Below, piece by piece: positions 7,001-12,616 of a DNA stretch of 12,616 bases. The position numbers were made by a program, and so were the translations under genes. Numbering within the stretch: position 1 is the first letter of the stretch; each line of letters opens with the position of its first letter. The notes below the pieces were generated by a model. It did no database searches. It saw only the letters and a list, made by a program, of their open reading frames with translations, and had not been told where the DNA came from. This stretch comes from an uncultured Gammaproteobacteria bacterium (lineage in GTDB: Bacteria; Pseudomonadota; Gammaproteobacteria; Rariloculales; Rariloculaceae). The stretch is taken from contig CAMPKU010000124.1 in NCBI GenBank assembly GCA_946887385.1, positions 1-12,616 on the forward strand. Direction: 5' to 3'.

Positions 7001-9988
7001 ATGGAGCTGAATCTGTCACGAAGCGTGATCCTGCGTAGCGCGATTGCGGCGCTGCTGCTACCGGCGGCCGCCGCTGCGCAAGAGCAGCCGGCGCAGCCGG
7101 GCACGCTCGAGGAAATCACCGTTACCGGCACGCGCATCATCCGTTCCGGCATGGTCACGCCGGTGCCGACTACGGCCGTGCAGGCGGCCGAGCTGCAGAA
7201 TATGTCGGCGGGATCGTTATTCGATTCGCTCGTGCAGCTTCCGCCGTTCTTCGCCAATCAGAGCCCGGAGCAGGTCAACGGCGGCCAAAATTCCGGCGGC
7301 TCGAATTTGAATCTTCGCGGCGCGGGCTTGAATCGCACGCTCGTGCTGCTCAACGACCGGCGCATCGTGCCCACGAACCGCTTCGGCGCCGTGGACATCG
7401 CCATGTTCCCAGAGGAACTGCTGCGCAGCGTCGAAACGGTTACGGGAGGCGCGTCGGCGAGTTACGGCACGGACGCCGTCGCCGGCGTGGTCAACTTCAT
7501 TCTCGACACGGACTTCGAGGGCTTCAAAGGCCACGCGCAGATGGGCTCCACGCGGTATGGCGACGGCGACACCTACGAAGCCGGCTTCGCGTTCGGCGTC
7601 AGGGCCGGAGAGCGCGGCCGTCTGATCGGCTCGATCGAGACGTTCGACGTGGACCAGATCAGCGACTTCGAGGCGCTCCAGGATCGAGACTTCTTCCGCA
7701 ACGTGGCGCGCGTCACGAACCCGAACTTCACGCCGGACTTCGCGAACGGGCCGCGCAACCTCGTGCGGCCGTTCGTGAGCCCCACGAACTGGAACCAGAC
7801 CGGCATCATCAACCAGCCCGGCACTTCGCTCGACAAGCTGGTGTTCAATCCCGACGGCACCGTTACGCCGCTGCAGTTCAGCGGCGTGGGCGCGCTCAAC
7901 GGCGGCTGCAACTGCCAGGCCAGCCCCACGCGCGACTTCGGCTCGGACATCGACAACGAGGTGGCCGCGGGCAACGAGCGCACCAACGCGTTCCTCTACT
8001 ACGAGAACGAGATCAGCGACAACACTACGTTCTTCGCGCAGGCGCTCCTGGGCCGCAACGAGGTCACGGATCGGCGCGAAAACATCTCGTTCATTCTTAC
8101 GTGGGCGCCGCGCGTGTTCGCCGACAACGCCTATTTGCCCACGGACATCGCCCAGGAGATCGCCGCGGGCGCGGGCTCGCTCACGCCGGGCACCACCTAT
8201 CCGCGCTCGGTGGGATTTGCGCTGTTCGGCGTCAACGATGGCGTCAGCGGCCTGCCGGACGTTCGCCAGATCACGAAGAACGATATGTTCTCGGGCACCG
8301 TGGGCTTCGAATCGCAGCTCGACCGCGACGGCTTCCTCGACGGCTGGCGCATGAACGCGTACTACCAGTACGGCAACAACGAGCAGGCGTTCGACACCGA
8401 CAACGGCATCCGCGTGGACCGCATTCCGCTCGCATTCGATGCCGTGGTGGACCCGGGCACCAACGAGATCGTCTGCCACGCGGCGCTCATGAACCCCGCG
8501 GTGTTCGGCGACTGCGTGCCGATGAACATCTTCGGCGGCGTGCAGAACATCTCGCCCGAAGCCGCCGCCTACATCGTCGACGACTACAAGCACGCGGCGC
8601 AGGACACGCGCCAAGACTTCCTCGAGTTCGTCATGACGGGCGACGTGTGGGACGGTTGGGGTGCCGGCGCGATCTCGGCCGCCTTCGGGGCGTCGTACCG
8701 CTCGGAAAAGCTCGACCAGAGCACGCCCGACCCCACGGACGAGTTCCCGGCCACGCCGAGCGGCGTGCTGCTCAGCGACTTGGGCGTGCTGCCCGAAGGC
8801 GTTCGCGGCTTGATCCCGCAGCATCTGCCAGGAGGCATCCTCGGCGTGCGCAACGTGCCTACGGGCTTCACGGGCGACGCGAACTCGAGCTCCGTGACGT
8901 TCAGCAGCTTGCGCGCGATTGCCGGCGGCTACGACGTGCGGGATTTGTTCGGTGAGCTCAACATCCCCATCGCCTCCGACGTGGGCTGGGCGCAGCAGTT
9001 CGACGTGAGCACCGCGGTGCGCTGGGCCGACTACTCCGGCTCGGGCGAGATCTGGGCCGGCAAGGTGGGCATGAACTGGCAAGTCACGGACACGGTGCGC
9101 CTGCGCGCCACGCAGTCGCGCGACGTGCGCGCGGCCACGCTGCGCGAGCGCTTCGACCAGACGCGCGGCGGCGTGAACGTGAACGACCCGCTGCTCGGCG
9201 CGCCGATCTCCACGGCCAGCTTCTCGGGCGGCAACCCGAACGTGAACCCCGAGAAGGCCGACACCACCACGGCGGGCATCGTGTTCCAGCCGGCGCGTTT
9301 GAACGGCTTCTCCGTGTCGTTCGACTGGTACAAGATCGACATCAGCGACGCGATCGCGCAGCTCGCCTCGCAGACGGTGGTCACGAACTGCTTCAACGGC
9401 GACACCACGCTGTGTCAGTACGTGCACCGCGATCCGATCAACAGCCAGATCACGCGCGTCGACAACTTGTTCATCAACTTGCAGCGCCAGCTCATCGAGG
9501 GCACGGACTTGGAGCTCAGTTACGCGTTCGGCGATTTCAATCTCCGCACGTTCGTCACGCGGCTCATGGAGAACTCGATTCAAAACCCGGGCGGCCCCAT
9601 CGACGATCGCGCGGGTGACATCGGCGGCGCGAGCGCCGGCTTGCCGGAGCTGAAGGTCACGGCTAGTCTCAGCTGGTCGCCGGGGCCGTTGTCATTATTC
9701 GTGCAGCAACGCTACATCGACGGTGGTAAGCTCGACCGCACGCTCGTCCAAGGGATCGACATCGACAACAACACCATCCCCTCGACGATGTACACGGATC
9801 TGGGTGTCCGGTACTCGTTCGGCAGGGGCGAGGCGTGGGAGATTTTCGGTAACGTGAACAACCTGTTCGATCAGGAACCGCGTGCCACGGCGCAGATCGT
9901 GGGCCGCGCGGGAATCAACGAATTCAACGATGGGCTCTACGACGTGCTGGGCCGCCGCATGGTGGTGGGCGCGCGCCTGTCGTTCTGA
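7001..9988 (+). CDS. TonB-dependent outer-membrane receptor
   Basis: 995 residues, complete. TonB-dependent receptors import scarce substrates across the outer membrane using energy passed by TonB-ExbB-ExbD. Evidence in order: signal peptide (hydrophobic 9-26, AAAAAQ region), a TonB-box-like EEITVTGTRI (37-46), and a plug domain about 50-168 with LNLRGAGLNRTLVLLNDRR (103-121) and VETVTGGASASYGTDAVAGV (144-163). A long barrel follows with alternating aromatic strands, ending VVGARLSF with the terminal Phe needed for barrel assembly. CFNGDTTLC and CNC carry the few cysteines, likely loop disulfides. The ATG at 7001 is chosen because GGAGGGG lies 6-12 bases upstream and the signal peptide begins there. 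The plug style is that of large receptors common in Caulobacter, Sphingomonas and Steroidobacter. The substrate is unknown: no adjacent uptake or degradation genes are present. Confidence 0.95.
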   Translation: MELNLSRSVILRSAIAALLLPAAAAAQEQPAQPGTLEEITVTGTRIIRSGMVTPVPTTAVQAAELQNMSAGSLFDSLVQLPPFFANQSPEQVNGGQNSGGSNLNLRGAGLNRTLVLLNDRRIVPTNRFGAVDIAMFPEELLRSVETVTGGASASYGTDAVAGVVNFILDTDFEGFKGHAQMGSTRYGDGDTYEAGFAFGVRAGERGRLIGSIETFDVDQISDFEALQDRDFFRNVARVTNPNFTPDFANGPRNLVRPFVSPTNWNQTGIINQPGTSLDKLVFNPDGTVTPLQFSGVGALNGGCNCQASPTRDFGSDIDNEVAAGNERTNAFLYYENEISDNTTFFAQALLGRNEVTDRRENISFILTWAPRVFADNAYLPTDIAQEIAAGAGSLTPGTTYPRSVGFALFGVNDGVSGLPDVRQITKNDMFSGTVGFESQLDRDGFLDGWRMNAYYQYGNNEQAFDTDNGIRVDRIPLAFDAVVDPGTNEIVCHAALMNPAVFGDCVPMNIFGGVQNISPEAAAYIVDDYKHAAQDTRQDFLEFVMTGDVWDGWGAGAISAAFGASYRSEKLDQSTPDPTDEFPATPSGVLLSDLGVLPEGVRGLIPQHLPGGILGVRNVPTGFTGDANSSSVTFSSLRAIAGGYDVRDLFGELNIPIASDVGWAQQFDVSTAVRWADYSGSGEIWAGKVGMNWQVTDTVRLRATQSRDVRAATLRERFDQTRGGVNVNDPLLGAPISTASFSGGNPNVNPEKADTTTAGIVFQPARLNGFSVSFDWYKIDISDAIAQLASQTVVTNCFNGDTTLCQYVHRDPINSQITRVDNLFINLQRQLIEGTDLELSYAFGDFNLRTFVTRLMENSIQNPGGPIDDRAGDIGGASAGLPELKVTASLSWSPGPLSLFVQQRYIDGGKLDRTLVQGIDIDNNTIPSTMYTDLGVRYSFGRGEAWEIFGNVNNLFDQEPRATAQIVGRAGINEFNDGLYDVLGRRMVVGARLSF

Positions 9989-10007
9989 GTTGAGGGGGGA
10001 GGGGCCT

Positions 10008-10037
10008 CCGCCGCGGCGGCTTCGGCCGCCGCGGCGG
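10008..10037 (+). terminator. Very stable TTCG-loop hairpin after the receptor gene
   Basis: A perfect 13-bp all-G/C stem (CCGCCGCGGCGGC and GCCGCCGCGGCGG) closes a TTCG tetraloop, starting 20 bases after the receptor stop. A C(UUCG)G loop is exceptionally stable in RNA. Only TGTTCCTG follows, so there is no proper U-tract. It may end transcription, block 3' exonucleases, or be a palindromic repeat unit. Confidence 0.6.
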
Positions 10038-10107
10038 TGTTCCTGAGCCGCTCGCGGCCGCGCCCCCGCCGCCGGCGCATATCTACCCACTTTCCCTAGA
10101 TTGGCTG

Positions 10108-10136
10108 CTGCCAAAGGGCAGGGCCGGGCGTACAAT
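10108..10136 (+). promoter_or_regulatory. Candidate ssb promoter with dyad over the -35
   Basis: CTGCCA (10108-10113), 17-base spacer, TACAAT (10131-10136) is a fair sigma70-type promoter, about 70 bases before the ssb ATG. The -35 is part of a small dyad, CTGCC-AAAG-GGCAG (10108-10121), which could be a regulatory site. It does not fit the E. coli SOS box. Confidence 0.45.
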
Positions 10137-10208
10137 GACCCGCCCTGGCCATAGGGCCGCCGCATCAGTCGCAAGGGCCCCAAGAGGCCCGCAAAAACAG
10201 GAGCTTGC

Positions 10209-10700
10209 ATGGCACGAGGCGTCAACAAGGTCATTCTCGTCGGCAATCTCGGCAAAGACCCCGAGACGCGCTACATGCCGAGCGGCAGTGCCGTCACGAA
10301 CTTGACTCTCGCGACCTCGGAGTCGTGGAAAGACAAGCAAACCGGCGAGCAGCAGGACCGCACGGAGTGGCACAAGATCGCGATGTTCGGCCGCCTGGCC
10401 GAGATCGCCGCCGAATACCTGCGCAAGGGCTCGCAGATTTACGTCGAAGGCAAGCTGCGCACGCGCAAGTGGCAGGACAAGGAAGGCAAGGACCGCTACA
10501 CCACGGAGATCGTGGCCGACGAAATGCAGATGCTCGGCAGCAAGGGCGGCGGCGCGGGAGCCGGCGCAGCGGCGATGGGCGCGGGCGCGGCATCGGGTAG
10601 CGGCAGCAGCAGCGGCAGTGGCGGCGGCGGCAGCGGCCGTGCGGCCGTCAACGACTCGGGCGGCCCGCCCGGCGATTTCGACGACGACATCCCGTTCTAA
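10209..10700 (+). CDS. ssb: Single-stranded DNA-binding protein
   Basis: 163 residues. SSB coats single-stranded DNA as a tetramer during replication, recombination and repair and recruits partners through its C-terminal tip. The OB-fold spans about residues 4-110, beginning [20 protein letters not shown] and including [20 protein letters not shown] (53-72) and [17 protein letters not shown] (74-90). It is followed by a flexible linker of mainly Gly, Ala and Ser (112-150) and the acidic tip DFDDDIPF (156-163). The linker has none of the Gln/Pro richness of the E. coli protein. The ATG has AGGAG six bases upstream, in good position. Its stop TAA is directly followed by the miaB ATG, so the two are probably co-transcribed. 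The neighbouring uvrA is not adjacent: the receptor gene lies between. Confidence 0.97.
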   Translation: MARGVNKVILVGNLGKDPETRYMPSGSAVTNLTLATSESWKDKQTGEQQDRTEWHKIAMFGRLAEIAAEYLRKGSQIYVEGKLRTRKWQDKEGKDRYTTEIVADEMQMLGSKGGGAGAGAAAMGAGAASGSGSSSGSGGGGSGRAAVNDSGGPPGDFDDDIPF

Positions 10701-12050
10701 ATGGCCGAACGCTTCTTCATTCAGACGTACGGCTGCCAGATGAACGAGTACGACTCCGCCAAAATGGCGGACGTGCTCGCCACCGCGTTCGACGCGCAGG
10801 CCACCGACGACGCCGCGCAAGCGGACATCGTGCTCGTGAACACCTGCTCCGTGCGCGAGAAGGCGCAGGAGAAAGTGTTCTCGCTGCTCGGGCGCTGGCG
10901 CGCGCTGAAGGAAGAGAATCCGAACCTCATCATCGGCGTAGGCGGTTGCGTCGCCAGCCAGGAAGGCGCGGCTATTTTGCAGCGCGCGCCGTTCGTCGAC
11001 ATCGTGTTCGGCCCGCAGACGTTGCATCGCCTGCCGGAGCTCGTCTCGCACGTGCGTTCGGGCAAGCCGCGGGTCGTGGATGTCTCGTTTCCGGAGATCG
11101 AGAAGTTCGACAAGATCCCGCAGCCTACGTCCTCGGCGTGCACGGCGTTCTTGTCCGTAATGGAAGGCTGTAGCAAGGCGTGCTCGTACTGCATCGTGCC
11201 CACCACGCGCGGCAAGGAGATCAGCCGGCCGCTCGACGACGTGCTCGCCGAGGCGCGGCGGCTTGCGGCGCTCGGCGCGCGCGAGATCACGCTGCTCGGC
11301 CAGAACGTGAACGCCTACAAGGGCGCTATACCAAGCGGCGGCAAGAAAGCCGATCTCGCGGCGTTGATCCGCCGCGTGGCCGACATCGACGGCGTCGAGC
11401 GCATCCGCTTCACCACGTCGCACCCCGCGCAGTTCACGGACTCGCTCGTCGGCGCGTACGCCACCGTCGGCAAGCTCGCAAGCTACCTGCACCTGCCCGT
11501 GCAGAGCGGCTCGGACCGCATCTTGAAGCTCATGAAGCGCGGCTATACGGCGGCGAAGTACGTCGCGAAGGTCGAGAAGCTCAAGGCCGTGCGGCCCGGC
11601 ATCTCGTTGTCCACGGATTTCATCGTCGGCTATCCCGGCGAGACGGAGCAGGATTTCGAGCAGACGCTCGAGCTCATCCGCGCCGTGGGGTTCGATCAAT
11701 CGTTCAGCTTCATCTACAGCCCGCGGCCCGGCACTCCGGCGGCCGCGCTCGAAGACCTGCCCTACGAGGTGAAGCAGAACCGCCTGCAGCGGCTGCAAGC
11801 GCTCGTGAACGAGCAGGCGGCCGCGATCAGCGCGTCGATGGTGGGCAGCGTGCAGCGCGTGCTCGTCGAGCGCGAGAGCAAGAAGAACGCGCGCGAGCTC
11901 GCGGGCCGCACCGAAAACCAGCGCTGGGTGAATTTCATCGGGCCGCCCGCGCTCGTCGGCCAATTCGCCCACGTCGCCATCACCGAACCCATGCGAAATT
12001 CATTGAGAGGTCGCCTCGTTGCCGGCGAGACGCGTAAATCCGTTGCCTGA
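10701..12050 (+). CDS. miaB: tRNA-2-methylthio-N6-dimethylallyladenosine synthase (radical SAM methylthiotransferase)
   Basis: 449 residues. MiaB adds the methylthio group to i6A at position 37 of tRNAs that read codons starting with U, which improves decoding. The N-terminal UPF0004 domain opens [20 protein letters not shown] with cysteines 12, 49 and 83 for the auxiliary iron-sulfur cluster. The radical SAM motif is CSKACSYC (157, 161, 164), the same positions as in E. coli. A C-terminal TRAM domain for tRNA binding runs from about residue 378. The length is slightly under the 474 of E. coli, with no key residue missing. The start abuts the ssb stop without its own clear ribosome binding site, suggesting translational coupling. 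The end overlaps the phoH-like frame by 32 bases. Confidence 0.96.
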   Translation: MAERFFIQTYGCQMNEYDSAKMADVLATAFDAQATDDAAQADIVLVNTCSVREKAQEKVFSLLGRWRALKEENPNLIIGVGGCVASQEGAAILQRAPFVDIVFGPQTLHRLPELVSHVRSGKPRVVDVSFPEIEKFDKIPQPTSSACTAFLSVMEGCSKACSYCIVPTTRGKEISRPLDDVLAEARRLAALGAREITLLGQNVNAYKGAIPSGGKKADLAALIRRVADIDGVERIRFTTSHPAQFTDSLVGAYATVGKLASYLHLPVQSGSDRILKLMKRGYTAAKYVAKVEKLKAVRPGISLSTDFIVGYPGETEQDFEQTLELIRAVGFDQSFSFIYSPRPGTPAAALEDLPYEVKQNRLQRLQALVNEQAAAISASMVGSVQRVLVERESKKNARELAGRTENQRWVNFIGPPALVGQFAHVAITEPMRNSLRGRLVAGETRKSVA

Positions 12051-12616
12051 CGCATCGAAGCCCGCGCCGTCGCTCACCGTTGTGCTCACGCCCGACGATC
12101 CGCGCCGACTGGCGCGCGTGGGCGGGCAGTTCGACGAGCACTTGCGCCAGATCGAGCGCCAGCTCGGCATCAGGATCAACAATCGCGGCAACCGCTTCGA
12201 GCTCATGGGCGCCGACTCGGCAGCCGAGCGCGGGCGCCGCGTGCTCGAAGACTTGTTCGACCTGGCCGAAACCGAGGAGCTCGATCGCGAACGCGTGCAC
12301 ATGGCGCTCGCGGAGCACATGCGTGCGGATTCGCCCGACGATGCCCAGAGCGGCAGCGTCATCAATACGCGCCGGCGTGCCGTGCGCGCGCGCGGCCCGC
12401 ACCAGGTCGAGTACACGAAAGCCATGCGCGAGAGCGATCTCACGTTCGGCATCGGGCCGGCCGGCACCGGCAAGACGTACCTCGCCGTGGCCGCGGCCGT
12501 CGAGGCGCTCGCCAGCGATGCCGTGCGCCGCATCGTGCTCGTGCGGCCCGCCGTAGAGGCCGGCGAGCGCCTGGGATTCCTGCCCGGCGATCTCACGCAG
12601 AAGGTGGATCCGTACT
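12019..12616 (+). CDS. PhoH-like P-loop ATPase, YbeZ type (partial, C-terminus beyond window)
   Basis: The first 199 codons are present and the frame is open at the right edge. An N-terminal region with KH-like character (about 18-85, including [20 protein letters not shown]) precedes the PhoH domain. In that domain [13 protein letters not shown] (124-136) is followed by the Walker A GPAGTGKT (146-153) and [20 protein letters not shown] (173-192), all diagnostic. YbeZ proteins are predicted cytoplasmic ATPases or helicases linked to the RNase YbeY in RNA and ribosome maturation. The start is a TTG at 12019-12021: an in-frame stop at 12004-12006 rules out anything much earlier, and GAGAGG lies eight bases upstream. 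Order miaB then ybeZ matches the E. coli miaB-ybeZ-ybeY-ybeX cluster, so ybeY is expected just outside the window. Confidence 0.93.
   Translation, partial: MPARRVNPLPDASKPAPSLTVVLTPDDPRRLARVGGQFDEHLRQIERQLGIRINNRGNRFELMGADSAAERGRRVLEDLFDLAETEELDRERVHMALAEHMRADSPDDAQSGSVINTRRRAVRARGPHQVEYTKAMRESDLTFGIGPAGTGKTYLAVAAAVEALASDAVRRIVLVRPAVEAGERLGFLPGDLTQKVDPY

Noticed and set aside
7217..9583. 788-codon minus-strand frame
   Set aside because: It is the complement of the receptor gene, with Val/Arg/His-rich shadow composition.
10561..10640. Gly/Ser/Ala repeat in ssb as a possible assembly artefact or tandem repeat
   Set aside because: The frame is intact into the correct acidic tip, and low-complexity linkers are normal in SSB.
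10083..11972. 629-codon minus-strand frame
   Set aside because: It is antisense to ssb and miaB, both of which are unambiguous.

Overview
The window is about two-thirds GC, with a strong G/C preference at third codon positions. The gene set (uvrA, ssb, miaB followed by a phoH-like gene, a large TonB-dependent receptor) points to a Gram-negative proteobacterium, most likely a gammaproteobacterium. A Steroidobacter-like or similar soil/aquatic lineage is a guess from the style of the receptor and of the secreted protein. No RNA gene, CRISPR array, insertion sequence or prophage gene is visible.

Layout, left to right. (1) Positions 1-325, minus: N-terminal end of an exported PQQ-dependent sugar dehydrogenase-like protein. 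(2) About 326-627: divergent upstream region plus a small plus-strand reading frame with good coding character, interrupted by one in-frame TGA. (3) 628-1320, minus: extensin-like, probably metallopeptidase-fold, exported protein. (4) 1489-2898, plus: exported 469-residue protein of unknown function, followed with no gap by a DPPR-type SAM methyltransferase (to 3719) that has no canonical start codon where one is expected. (5) 3749-6610, minus: complete uvrA. (6) 6611-7000: a 390-base divergent intergenic region rich in inverted repeats, with candidate promoters facing both ways. (7) 7001-9988, plus: complete TonB-dependent receptor. (8) 9989-10208: very stable TTCG-loop hairpin, then a promoter-like site. 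(9) 10209 to end, plus: tightly packed ssb, miaB and a phoH/ybeZ-like gene that runs off the right edge.

The right half is housekeeping. UvrA does damage recognition in nucleotide excision repair, SSB coats single-stranded DNA, MiaB makes the ms2 modification of tRNA A37, and the PhoH-like ATPase normally belongs to a miaB-ybeZ-ybeY cluster. In many gammaproteobacteria uvrA and ssb are divergent neighbours; here a receptor gene with its own regulatory region lies between them. The left half is accessory envelope biology: three exported proteins of separate families and one cytoplasmic methyltransferase. I see no clear new multi-gene system. The best leads are the uncharacterised secreted protein/methyltransferase pair, the interrupted small frame at 341-610, and the layered inverted repeats between uvrA and the receptor.
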